A program made the position numbers and the translations under genes. 64,000 nucleotides of DNA, taken from contig NZ_AHCB03000006.1 of NCBI RefSeq assembly GCF_000238335.3, forward strand, positions 1 to 64,000, read 5' to 3'. The notes under the pieces are model-generated. The model saw only the letters and a program-made list of their open reading frames with translations. It did not search any database and was not told the DNA's origin. This DNA comes from Pseudoalteromonas marina (lineage in GTDB: Bacteria > Pseudomonadota > Gammaproteobacteria > Enterobacterales > Alteromonadaceae). Position 1 is the first letter of the stretch. Each line of letters begins with the position of its first letter. This document shows positions 45,721 through 53,729 of this stretch, piece after piece.

Positions 45721-46494
45721 ATGGTGCAAGTCAAAGCAATTAAAGCCTTTTCAGATAATTACATTTGGTGTTTAACCACTGAAGGCAACGCTGAAGCATG
45801 GGTCGTTGATCCTGGTCAGGCTGAGCCTGTGCTAGCTCATCTCGCAGCAGAAAACTTAACACTGGGTGGCATTTTAATTACCCATCATCATTACGATCAT
45901 ACCGATGGTGTTGCGCAGCTAGTAAAAGATGACCCAACAATAAAAGTTTATGGACCTAAAAATAGCCCCTTTAAAGGAGTGACGCATCCACTGGTTGATA
46001 GCGATAGTATTGATGTTTTAGGCATCAACTTTAAAGTGCTCACAACTCCAGGGCATACACTTGATCACATTTGTTTTGTAAATGACAACATGGCATTTAC
46101 TGGTGATACATTATTCAGTGGTGGCTGTGGACGTTTATTTGAAGGTACTAGTGAACAAATGTGGCATTCTCTAAACAAATTAAAAACGCTACCAGCAGGG
46201 TGTAAAGTGTTTTGCACCCACGAATATACACAAGCTAATTTAACTTTTGCTAAAGCTGTTGAGCCTCGTAATCCATCGTTACTTGCACACAGTGAGCTGG
46301 TAGATGAGTTAAGGAAAGAAGATAAAACTTCACTGCCAACCACTATAAGCCAAGAGCTTAAAATAAACCCGTTTATGCGCAGCGACATTCCAACCATCAT
46401 AGATGAAGTACCTGAAGAATTTATTTCGGTTACAAAAAACAATGAACCTTGGCATAACTTTGCTGCTCTGAGAAAGTTCAAAGATAATTTTTAG
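45721..46494 (+). CDS. gloB: Hydroxyacylglutathione hydrolase (glyoxalase II)
   Basis: Hydrolyses S-lactoylglutathione in methylglyoxal detoxification. The 257-residue metallo-beta-lactamase-fold protein has the metal motif H55-x-H57-x-D59-H60 (THHHYDHTDG), further ligands H110-like in TTPGHTLDH and FTGDTLFSGGCGRLFEGT, and the C-terminal hydroxyacyl domain. It sits in the conserved mltD-gloB-yafS-rnhA-dnaQ block. Confidence 0.95.
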   Translation: MVQVKAIKAFSDNYIWCLTTEGNAEAWVVDPGQAEPVLAHLAAENLTLGGILITHHHYDHTDGVAQLVKDDPTIKVYGPKNSPFKGVTHPLVDSDSIDVLGINFKVLTTPGHTLDHICFVNDNMAFTGDTLFSGGCGRLFEGTSEQMWHSLNKLKTLPAGCKVFCTHEYTQANLTFAKAVEPRNPSLLAHSELVDELRKEDKTSLPTTISQELKINPFMRSDIPTIIDEVPEEFISVTKNNEPWHNFAALRKFKDNF

Positions 46495-46635
46495 CGCATA
46501 TAAGTTTATTATTTTAAATCATTAACTTGAAATACATGAACACTTTCTACTAACTGCTGTAATTGTCATAAAGTGGTAATGTTAGTTTATTAAAGGTAAC
46601 ATTTGCCGAGTTTTTTACCCGATGTATTGGTATTT

Positions 46636-48219
46636 ATGAATAAATCTCCTCTTATATTAACCTTGGCGCTTGCGCTAAGTGGTTGTCAAACATTGACTAC
46701 CTTAGAATCAGACCCTCAGGTCGCAAATCAAGCTAATAATAAGCTTGAAGGTGCAAGCCCAAATGATATTAACAATGCATTAATGGTAAACGCGCAATAT
46801 CAACAACTAGATAGCGATGAACAAGATGCGCCGGTATTTGACGATGTATGGGAGCGTATTCGTTACCAATTGTCGATTAATGTTCCTCAAAACCGCCCGG
46901 TTGTGACCGAGCGAAATTATTATGCGAAGCATCAACGTTATTTAGACCGTATTTCAAAGCGTGCAGAGCCGTACCTTCACTTTATTGTTGAAGAAGTGGA
47001 AAAACGCGAGATGCCAATCGAAATTGCGCTCCTTCCTATTGTAGAAAGCGCTTTTGATCCCTTTGGCTACTCTCACAGAACCGCCTCGGGTATTTGGCAA
47101 TTTATGCCACAAACGGGTGAGCGCTTTGATTTAAAACAAAACTGGTGGTACGACGGCCGCCGAGATATTGTGCAATCTACCCGTGCAGCGCTAGATTACT
47201 TATCTTATCTTCACAAAACACTTGAAGGTGATTGGCTCAATGCCATAGCCGCCTATAACTCCGGTGAAGGGCGGCTGATGCGCGCAATTAAAAAAAATCG
47301 TAAAAAGCATTTGCCCACCGATTTTTGGTCATTAGATTTACCAAGAGAAACCACAGCTTACGTACCAAAGCTACTGGCACTAGCTGACTTATTAAAACGT
47401 TCGGATGAATTTAATGTATCGTGGAAACCCATTATCAACGCCCAAGTAGTAGAAGTAGTTGATGTAGGCTCACAAATAGACCTAGCACTTGCCGCCGAAA
47501 TGGCCGACATGACATTAACAGAGCTTTACAGATTAAACCCTGGGTTTAACCGTTGGGCTACAGATCCAAATGGCCCCCACTCTTTGCTTTTACCTATTGA
47601 TAAAGCGCAGCAGTTTTCTGAAAAGCTTGCCAATACTGATATTAAAAATAGGCTTCGCTGGCAACGATACGTGGTAAAAAGCGGCGACAGCTTATCTGTA
47701 ATTGCTAAAAAGTTTACCACTAGCACCAGCGCAATTAGATCTTTGAACAAGCTTAATTCAAATACGATACGCATTGGACAAGAGCTACTAGTCCCGTTAA
47801 CCGATGGTGCAATAAATAGCGAGCACTTACCAAAGCAAATGCGTATGGCTGCAAATAAAACATCACGCACTAAGCTTTCGCATACCGTAAAAAGTGGCGA
47901 TACCTTATGGGATATCAGCCGCGAATACGATGTGACTATGGATGAATTGGCAAAGTGGAATAAACTTAAAAAAAGCGCTGTGCTACGCTTAAATCAAAAG
48001 CTCACAGTGTATAAATCACAAAATAAAACGACCAGCGCACCAAAAAGCACTAATCGCACGATTACGTACAAAGTACGAAGAGGCGATTCACTTGCGCGTA
48101 TTGCGTCTAAGTTTAATTTAACGGTAAGCGAAATTATCAAATGGAATAATTTAGCAGGTCAAAAGTACTTGCAACCGGGGCAAAAATTAAAGCTTAAAGT
48201 GGACGTAAGAAGTAGTTAA
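46636..48219 (+). CDS. mltD: Membrane-bound lytic murein transglycosylase D
   Basis: Cleaves peptidoglycan glycan strands from the periplasmic face of the outer membrane. From the chosen ATG (MNKSPLILTLALALSGC) it is 527 residues. The lipobox LSGC gives C17 as lipidation site. This start is preferred over an in-frame TTG 11 codons upstream that would spoil the signal. An SLT domain follows (catalytic Glu in LPIVESAFDP near residue 138, GIWQFMPQTG), then three LysM repeats (near 345, 425 and 480) that bind peptidoglycan. E. coli MltD has two LysM repeats. Confidence 0.94.
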   Translation: MNKSPLILTLALALSGCQTLTTLESDPQVANQANNKLEGASPNDINNALMVNAQYQQLDSDEQDAPVFDDVWERIRYQLSINVPQNRPVVTERNYYAKHQRYLDRISKRAEPYLHFIVEEVEKREMPIEIALLPIVESAFDPFGYSHRTASGIWQFMPQTGERFDLKQNWWYDGRRDIVQSTRAALDYLSYLHKTLEGDWLNAIAAYNSGEGRLMRAIKKNRKKHLPTDFWSLDLPRETTAYVPKLLALADLLKRSDEFNVSWKPIINAQVVEVVDVGSQIDLALAAEMADMTLTELYRLNPGFNRWATDPNGPHSLLLPIDKAQQFSEKLANTDIKNRLRWQRYVVKSGDSLSVIAKKFTTSTSAIRSLNKLNSNTIRIGQELLVPLTDGAINSEHLPKQMRMAANKTSRTKLSHTVKSGDTLWDISREYDVTMDELAKWNKLKKSAVLRLNQKLTVYKSQNKTTSAPKSTNRTITYKVRRGDSLARIASKFNLTVSEIIKWNNLAGQKYLQPGQKLKLKVDVRSS

Positions 48220-48231
48220 TTTCAGCTAACA

Positions 48232-48257
48232 AAAAAGGAGCGCATGCGCTCCTTTTT
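48232..48257. terminator. Bidirectional terminator, mltD/mioC-like
   Basis: Perfect 26-base palindrome AAAAAGGAGCGC/GCGCTCCTTTTT around an AT centre, between convergent genes. Confidence 0.88.
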
Positions 48258-48272
48258 ATTGGTATATAAAAA

Positions 48273-48722
48273 TTAACCTGGGAGCTTTTCAAGCCATGTT
48301 TTTAACCAAGGCTCTGTCACTGGCCAAGGCTCAAAATCTTCACACGCGTCAATTTCTAAACGGTTACCGACAGGCTTTGCTTGTAAATCACGTAATAGTT
48401 CATCAAAGCTTCGACCTGCACCGCAAAAAGTATCACCATAGCTTCTGTCACCCATAGCCACCACTCCAAATGGCTTGTCTGTAAGCATAGGGAAACTACT
48501 ATTAAGTGCATAATATAAGCCAGCTAGGTTACTTGGCACGTCACCCTGTCCTGTCGTTGAGGTAACAATTAATATGTTTGATGCGTTTTTAATATCGTCA
48601 AGCGAAGCCTCTGTGATGACCGCTGCGCTATGACCCGCCTGCTTAATAGTTGCAGCTATATCATCACTTAAACGTTCAGCACCACCATTTACAGTGCCCA
48701 CAAAAATACTAATATGTGCCAT
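48273..48722 (-). CDS. mioC: MioC-like flavodoxin
   Basis: A 149-residue FMN-binding flavodoxin-fold protein from the chosen ATG (MAHISIFVGTVNGGAE). The phosphate loop is VGTVNGGAE, followed by TSTTGQGDVPSN near residue 57 and GDRSYGDTFCGAGR near 88, typical of MioC/YqcA-like flavodoxins. The start overlaps the truC stop (TAATG), which argues against the ATG nine codons upstream. In E. coli yqcA, a related flavodoxin, lies next to truC-yqcC, so this is probably the YqcA equivalent. The name is given by family resemblance. Confidence 0.82.
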   Translation of the reverse strand: MAHISIFVGTVNGGAERLSDDIAATIKQAGHSAAVITEASLDDIKNASNILIVTSTTGQGDVPSNLAGLYYALNSSFPMLTDKPFGVVAMGDRSYGDTFCGAGRSFDELLRDLQAKPVGNRLEIDACEDFEPWPVTEPWLKTWLEKLPG

Positions 48723-49486
48723 TAATAATCCTTCTCTTCGTTTGGCCAACCAAGTTGCTCACAAATCTGTAGCATATCATGTCCTAGTGGCGCTTTAATC
48801 GTTATTGCTTTGTTGGTGTAAGGGTGCACAAAACTCAGCTCAGTTGCAAACAGCATTAAGCGTCGTAATTCAAAATACTCCCTAAAAAATTGGTTATGTT
48901 GATTGTCGCCATGATTAACATCACCAATTATTGGTAATGATAAATGTTTTAAATGCCGGCGAATCTGATGCTTGCGCCCTGTCTTAGGAAAACACTCAAC
49001 TAATGAGTACCTAACCGTTGGGTATTTGCCTATTGGAATGGGTAATGCAGCTTGGTACAAACAATTAAACTGAGTTTGCGCCTCCTGTGGTGCTTTATTC
49101 TGATCTGCAAATTTATCGGCAATTTTATCAAGCTCTTCTTTTAAAGGCTTATCTAAAAAAACCGAATCAGGGGCAAATCCGCGTACTAGAGCTAAATATC
49201 GCTTAGCAATAGTACCTTCAATGAATAACTGATTCATATCGCGCGCGGCTTCAGAGCTTAAAGCAAATAGCAGCACACCCGACGTAGGTCTATCTAGCCT
49301 GTGAACTGGAAACACATGTTGCCCTAACTGATCGCGCAACATTTGCATCGCAAATTGAGTTTCATGTTTATCTAAAAAGGAACGATGTACCAATAGCCCT
49401 GACGGTTTATTAATGGCTACAAAGTTTTCGTCTTGATACAAAATGTCGAGTTCGCCGTATTCAATAGGCGCTAGGCGCTCACTCAT
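48722..49486 (-). CDS. truC: tRNA pseudouridine(65) synthase
   Basis: RluA-family pseudouridine synthase acting on U65 of several tRNAs. The 254-residue protein has the catalytic Asp in PVHRLDRPTSGVLLFA (near residues 58-73), a KRYLALVRG stretch near 100 and GRKHQIRRH near 165. The order yqcC-truC-flavodoxin matches E. coli yqcC-truC-yqcA. Overlaps yqcC at its start by eight bases and the flavodoxin at its end by one. Confidence 0.93.
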   Translation of the reverse strand: MSERLAPIEYGELDILYQDENFVAINKPSGLLVHRSFLDKHETQFAMQMLRDQLGQHVFPVHRLDRPTSGVLLFALSSEAARDMNQLFIEGTIAKRYLALVRGFAPDSVFLDKPLKEELDKIADKFADQNKAPQEAQTQFNCLYQAALPIPIGKYPTVRYSLVECFPKTGRKHQIRRHLKHLSLPIIGDVNHGDNQHNQFFREYFELRRLMLFATELSFVHPYTNKAITIKAPLGHDMLQICEQLGWPNEEKDY

Positions 49487-49805
49487 GCGGTTTTCCTAAT
49501 AGTGCATCTAGCTGTGTCAGCACCTCTATAATTTCATTTCCACCTGATTTATTAATCAAGGTCATTTGCGCCATGGGGGCAATTGCAAAGTTTCGCGGTA
49601 ATGGTTGCTTATAAGTAATCAAATGCTGCATTTTTTCAATAAAGACAAACTGTAGCCACTGCTCAAACGCCATCGAATCGTGACAAAAGGGAACACTAGA
49701 ATTTAGTGCCTCTGCTGAAATTGGCTCACATTGCCAAAGTTGATGCTTTTGTAATAGCGCTTTTAATTGCACTAAATAAGCTTGGGTCTGTTGGAACATA
49801 ACCAC
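49479..49805 (-). CDS. yqcC: YqcC family protein
   Basis: A 108-residue helical protein of the YqcC (DUF446) family, function unknown. Typical is the helical start VQLKALLQKHQLW and the FIEKMQHLI stretch near residue 60. Translation may begin at the first Met or at the second (two codons later, MFQQ). Overlaps truC by eight bases, an arrangement conserved in gammaproteobacteria. Confidence 0.88.
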   Translation of the reverse strand: MVMFQQTQAYLVQLKALLQKHQLWQCEPISAEALNSSVPFCHDSMAFEQWLQFVFIEKMQHLITYKQPLPRNFAIAPMAQMTLINKSGGNEIIEVLTQLDALLGKPHE

Positions 49806-49904
49806 CCTCTTTATAAGTTATGCAGCAATTATACCCTGTTCCCACAAAGCTCGCTATGGCGTATAATTAGTGCAATTTTGCAGTTAAAAACAATCGGGAA
49901 AACA

Positions 49905-50933
49905 ATGAGTGATCAAATAGCAACCTTAGGCCAACTTTTAGATGGTGCTGGCACGCAATGGCGGGCTTTTGATATTGGCAGGCACATTACTAAACTCGAT
50001 AAACAACAGTTTTTAGCTATTGAACAAGCCCAAGTACCTTACCCTTATCCGCTTGCTGGTCATGCGTGGCTAGCAATTCAGTTCTGGGATGCCAAAGCGA
50101 GCAAAGAACCCTATGTGTGGTTTTTAAAATTTCCGCTAGATGAGCAAAGTAAACTAGTTAGTGCAAGTCGTGATCACTTTGCCGATATGGTTGTTCAAGC
50201 TCTTGGCACTGAAATTACAGGTGAAAAAGCAGATGGTAAGCTTGATAACAATCCTTATGTGTTTACGCCTAATGCAAATAAACTGGCTGCATTTAACGCG
50301 CAAGTTAAAGTGTTACTAAAGCAACCTGCTTCACAATATTACGAATACGCTCAGCTATACTTTAGTGCAAAGTTAGGCTTTGATAATTGGCAAAGTGTGG
50401 CACTACAAGGCATTGCTGATTTTGCGCTGCGCCTAGATAACGATCAAAACTTAAGTAACTTACAAAAAGCCTGGGCACATTTACCCCTTGAAGTATTGCA
50501 GCCACTAAGTGCAATGCTTGAACATGTTGCAATACCATCAACACTGAGTGAGCTTTTACTCGCGCAGGGTCAAACAGCTATTAATAATAGTGATACTATA
50601 GTTTTAACCGCTGCACTACGCTCAATGTCTAAGGGTCAGGCACAAGGTTTATGCGCGCAGCTTGTTGATGCAACATTGAATTCAGCTCTTAAAAGCGACT
50701 CTGACGTACTTTTAACAATTGCTGGGCGTTGTTTTGTTCAGTTAGAAGACCCTGAACGATTGCATATATTTATGGATAATTGTGCTCAACATCAAAAAAT
50801 AGAGGCGCTTTTTCCAAGTATTTTTGCTGACTTAGTTGCAATACCGACCATTCGACCTCACCTATTAGGTTTATTACGAAAAGAAGATCGAAGCGAAGCC
50901 CTCGCTCGTGCAATTGGAAGGTTATTCTCTTAA
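49905..50933 (+). CDS. DUF3549 family protein
   Basis: A 342-residue cytoplasmic protein of the DUF3549 family seen in Shewanella, Vibrio and relatives; function unknown. The start MSDQIATLGQLLDGAGTQWR matches family N-termini. A longer in-frame opening upstream overlaps yqcC and is rejected. The C-terminal half is helix-rich with repeats of LL and A-rich helices and a final RSEALARAIGRLFS. It is followed directly by a DUF3301 gene, with the next ATG immediately after the stop, so the two form an operon divergent from yqcC-truC. Confidence 0.85.
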   Translation: MSDQIATLGQLLDGAGTQWRAFDIGRHITKLDKQQFLAIEQAQVPYPYPLAGHAWLAIQFWDAKASKEPYVWFLKFPLDEQSKLVSASRDHFADMVVQALGTEITGEKADGKLDNNPYVFTPNANKLAAFNAQVKVLLKQPASQYYEYAQLYFSAKLGFDNWQSVALQGIADFALRLDNDQNLSNLQKAWAHLPLEVLQPLSAMLEHVAIPSTLSELLLAQGQTAINNSDTIVLTAALRSMSKGQAQGLCAQLVDATLNSALKSDSDVLLTIAGRCFVQLEDPERLHIFMDNCAQHQKIEALFPSIFADLVAIPTIRPHLLGLLRKEDRSEALARAIGRLFS

Positions 50934-51233
50934 ATGGCAAGTTTATGGACGTTTATATTAATTGGTAGTGTTATTTATTTGTTTTGGCTAAATAGAAAAG
51001 TCGCCGAAGCGGCTAATGTTCATGCTAAACGTCAATGTGAGCAATTAAATGTGCAACTTATGAGTGTTGCGTGCACTAAGCGCCGTTTTGGTTTTCTAAA
51101 AAGTGGTAAACCGGGAATAAAAAGTGAGTTTTCATTTGAGTTTTCAAGTGACGGTGAAAATGCGTATCAGGGAATGCTTATTATGGAAAATGAGTTTTTA
51201 AAAAGTGTTGTCGTTCCACCACACAAAATCTAA
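50934..51233 (+). CDS. DUF3301 domain membrane protein
   Basis: A 99-residue protein with one N-terminal membrane helix (residues 3-19, ending YLFWLNRK) and a cytoplasmic part carrying RQCEQLNVQLMSVAC, characteristic of DUF3301. Function unknown. The start codon directly follows the DUF3549 stop, so translation is coupled. The csrB-like RNA terminator lies just downstream on the opposite strand and may also end this transcript. Confidence 0.85.
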   Translation: MASLWTFILIGSVIYLFWLNRKVAEAANVHAKRQCEQLNVQLMSVACTKRRFGFLKSGKPGIKSEFSFEFSSDGENAYQGMLIMENEFLKSVVVPPHKI

Positions 51234-51280
51234 GTGTTCTTATGCTTTTAATGTATAAAATTATTGCAATTGTGTAGTAC

Positions 51281-51752
51281 AAAAAACTAAGGCGTAACTA
51301 AAGTTACGCCCCAATTGGACTGCTTCCTGCTAGATATCCACTATCTATAATCCGTTTTTTCATCCCCTGAACGAGTAAACAACCTTGTTTACCCTCACAT
51401 TGCCTCATGCAATATCCATCGCCACCTTGGCAAACCCGCGTAAACTAACGCTTGGCTAAATCTATAGCATCATCCATGTTAATCCTTTGAAGTAGCGCCC
51501 TGCCACTTTGTGCTTCCTGCGTTGTCCCTTTGCTTTCCAAGCATTCACGTGCAACCTAGTACGTGGCTGCGTCCTGCAGCTTTAATCCTTTATATCCTTG
51601 AAGTAGCTCCTGCCACTTAGTGCGTCTTGCACTTCCTATTCATCCTTGCTGTCCTTGTTAACTTGTCCTTTTTGCATCCTGCTAGCATCTGCTATTTTGC
51701 CTATTCCTTATCCATGGCAGTAGCTTATTCATTAAGCTATGTCTTCTTGACA
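51281..51752 (-). ncRNA. csrB: CsrB-like CsrA-sequestering small RNA
   Basis: Untranslated RNA expected to bind and titrate CsrA/RsmA. On the minus strand about 20 GGA triplets occur in some 390 bases (51325-51713), many as AGGA or AGGAUG. Several sit in hairpin loops: AAGTGGC-AGGA-GCTACTT (51601-51618), GCTGC-AGGAC-GCAGC (51566-51580), TGCTT-GGA-AAGCA (51531-51543) and AAGTGGC-AGGGC-GCTACTT (51490-51508). It ends in a strong terminator. It lies between yqcC-truC and syd, as E. coli csrB does. The 5' end is estimated from a -10-like TAAACT at 51759-51764 and is uncertain by about 20 bases. Confidence 0.88.
51284..51313 (-). terminator. Terminator of the CsrB-like RNA
   Basis: On the minus strand GGCGTAACT-N2-AGTTACGCC followed by TTAGTTTTTT. 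The palindrome could also stop DUF3301 transcription from the other side. Confidence 0.85.
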
Positions 51753-51864
51753 AGTTAAAGTTTAGAGTAAACGAGAGGAGGAAGTAGTATGTGAGACAAA
51801 ATAATTCTTTGTCATAAAAATTAAAAAATCAATAAATTAATATTAAACATGCACTTAAATAAAA

Positions 51865-51888
51865 AAAGGCGACCAATTGGCCACCTTT
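51865..51888 (-). terminator. Terminator of the GNAT gene
   Basis: On the minus strand 11-base arms AAAGGTGGCCA/TGGTCGCCTTT (two G-U pairs) followed by seven Ts, about 90 bases beyond the acetyltransferase stop and ahead of the CsrB-like RNA. Confidence 0.8.
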
Positions 51889-51909
51889 AACTGATTACTC
51901 TCACGTTAA

Positions 51910-51927
51910 TGTAAGATATATCGCACG
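51910..51927. promoter_or_regulatory. Weak GacA-box-like site upstream of csrB-like RNA
   Basis: TGTAAG-N6-CGCACG has one perfect half of the GacA/UvrY consensus TGTAAG-N6-CTTACA and a poor second half. It lies about 160 bases upstream of the estimated RNA start. E. coli UvrY also acts from a far-upstream site. Only suggestive. Confidence 0.25.
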
Positions 51928-51940
51928 GACACATGTCCGT
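51925..51940. promoter_or_regulatory. GGACA-N2-TGTCC palindrome, copy 3
   Basis: ACGGACA-CA-TGTCCGT, the longest of three related intergenic palindromes (others at 24249-24260 and 33009-33020). It lies 40 bases beyond the GNAT stop. Confidence 0.45.
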
Positions 51941-51976
51941 TTGGGCGCATTAACTTACACACTAAGGGTTACGCTT

Positions 51977-52621
51977 TTAACCCGATGCACTTTTAAACAG
52001 TAACTCACCAGCAACTTGGTTAAACGTGAGCTGTTTAAAAGTCAAAAATCCTTCAGATTTAAAAAGTTCTGTATGCTCACTACGCGTTACAAATACTGCC
52101 AATCCAGAAGACTCACTATTTGCCTTTACCAGCTCATCAAGCCCTCTGAGTAAATACCGACCAAACCCTTGACCATGAAAATGCGGATCCACTGCAATAA
52201 AAGCTAAAAAGTAATAACGGCCTTTTTCTTTTAGTGTATCTCTAATAGTTTGTTCTTTTTCTATTAACTGGTTAGTTTGTAAGTAACCCGCACTCAGCAT
52301 TAATTTTAAGCGCCAATGCCAATAACGCTGAGCTTGAAGTTGACTTAAAGAATCAAACATACAGGCCACTGCTTTTAATTTGCCACTGCGATAAAGCCCT
52401 ATTAGTGGTTGCTTTTCTTGCCAAAAACTACTGAGTTCTTCACGTATTAATGCTCGTAACTTTTTCTCGTAAACGGCTTTATTTTTTCCATCATAACCTA
52501 GCATTGTTTTTAGTACAGGGTCATCATGGTATGCCTGATAAATTAAACTTGCGGCAGTGCTTATATCTTCTGCTTCAATGTATTGTACGCTGAACGTTTC
52601 TTCTTGTGCGGTTATACTCAT
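51977..52621 (-). CDS. GNAT family N-acetyltransferase
   Basis: A 214-residue acetyl-CoA-dependent acyltransferase. Motif A is visible as AVDPHFHGQGFGRYLLRGL (near residues 143-161) with the pyrophosphate-binding Q/R-x2-G-x-G pattern as HGQGFG, and motif B as FVTRSEHTELFKSEGF near 180. The N-terminal half has the TAASLIYQAYHDDP start typical of GCN5-like proteins that act on small molecules. The substrate is unknown. Single-gene unit. Confidence 0.85.
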   Translation of the reverse strand: MSITAQEETFSVQYIEAEDISTAASLIYQAYHDDPVLKTMLGYDGKNKAVYEKKLRALIREELSSFWQEKQPLIGLYRSGKLKAVACMFDSLSQLQAQRYWHWRLKLMLSAGYLQTNQLIEKEQTIRDTLKEKGRYYFLAFIAVDPHFHGQGFGRYLLRGLDELVKANSESSGLAVFVTRSEHTELFKSEGFLTFKQLTFNQVAGELLFKSASG

Positions 52622-52948
52622 TGTATGTCCTTTATTGTTTTAGCCGTAAATATAATCAGAGCTCAAATACTAAAGCTATACGCGAATAACTGCATTTACG
52701 AGTATATTTAATCTAAGAACTGGATATTACGCCGTATTGCCCGCTTAAAGAGAGAAATAATATCAAAGTGTTATTTATTTTTACTATCCTTTATAAAGTG
52801 CTTAACAGCGGTTTAGGCAATTTATTATTCAGAACTTAACTTTACTATATACCTAAAGTAATTAACCGACAATTCAGCTTGAGTTTAGCTAGTACATTGT
52901 ATTGTTGGGCCTTAAGGTAATTTATTGTTTATTTAAAGGAGTCGTAAC
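52622..52948. other. Divergent intergenic region, GNAT/DUF2789
   Basis: 327 A/T-rich bases between divergent genes. I see no clear operator, RNA element or small gene beyond the ribosome site AAAGGAG ahead of DUF2789. Confidence 0.4.
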
Positions 52949-53185
52949 ATGGATACTACTAAACACGATATTCATACATTATTTGCACAACTTGGTTTAC
53001 CAAATTCAGAATCTCAAATAGATCAATTTATTGCTTCACATGAGTTAAAAGACACAACACTGCTTCAAGATGCAGCATTTTGGGATGAAGCACAGCAACA
53101 CTTTTTAGCGGAATCGCTTGCTGAAGATGGCGCATGGAGTGAAGTGATTGATGAGTTAGATGTTCGTCTTCGCCAAGGCAAATAG
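52949..53185 (+). CDS. DUF2789 family protein
   Basis: A 78-residue helical protein of the DUF2789 family (start DTTKHDIHTLFAQLGLP, end WSEVIDELDVRLRQGK), function unknown. Acidic, soluble, no signal. It has a good ribosome site AAAGGAG. Single-gene unit. Confidence 0.85.
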   Translation: MDTTKHDIHTLFAQLGLPNSESQIDQFIASHELKDTTLLQDAAFWDEAQQHFLAESLAEDGAWSEVIDELDVRLRQGK

Positions 53186-53449
53186 CATTATTTAGCTAGA
53201 TAGCTATGATAAAGCCTTCAAAATTACTAATCCATGACGATTTTTAATGGGATCAAGGCCAATTTACTGCTCGATTTTTAACTTGTCTCACGCATATTTA
53301 CGAAAGTTAGCGTTGAGGTAAGTTACTATAAATAAGTTTTTAGCCTAAGTATTAGGTTATTTAATGTAGCATACCCGTTTTATTGCTACCATAGCACCCG
53401 CGCAGCATGTGTATGCTGCGCTTTATTTAATTTAAGAGTTATAAATATA

Positions 53450-53716
53450 ATGAATTCAGTTGTATTTGATGCAATTCAAGTCCTTTTAGATGAAGGCAAA
53501 ACACCCACAGTCGCATTAACGAAAAGTCGCTTAGCGCAACCGGTTCCAATGCCAATGATTATTGCAGCTGTGAGCCAATACAAAAATAACCCGGATTCTA
53601 TAAATAACTTTATTAAAACTTCCCAGCAGCCAGAAAACGCTGAGCTAAAAGCAAGCCAACTAGACAGAATTGAGCAAAAACTTGATCAATTACTTGCACT
53701 GCTAGAACAAAAATAA
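53450..53716 (+). CDS. Hypothetical protein with C-terminal coiled coil
   Basis: An 88-residue protein. The N-terminal half (VFDAIQVLLDEGKTPTVAL, then VPMPMIIAAVSQYK) resembles the small helical DNA-binding N-terminal domain of KfrA-type proteins. The C-terminal part (LDRIEQKLDQLLALLEQK) is a short leucine-heptad coiled coil suited to dimerisation. A DNA-binding role is a guess. It is followed 13 bases later by the Zn-ribbon protein gene in the same direction. Confidence 0.68.
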   Translation: MNSVVFDAIQVLLDEGKTPTVALTKSRLAQPVPMPMIIAAVSQYKNNPDSINNFIKTSQQPENAELKASQLDRIEQKLDQLLALLEQK

Positions 53717-53729
53717 TTTGAGACTGTAA

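Noticed and set aside
49782..49904. Upstream extension of the DUF3549 protein
   Set aside because: It overlaps yqcC on the other strand and does not match the family N-terminus.
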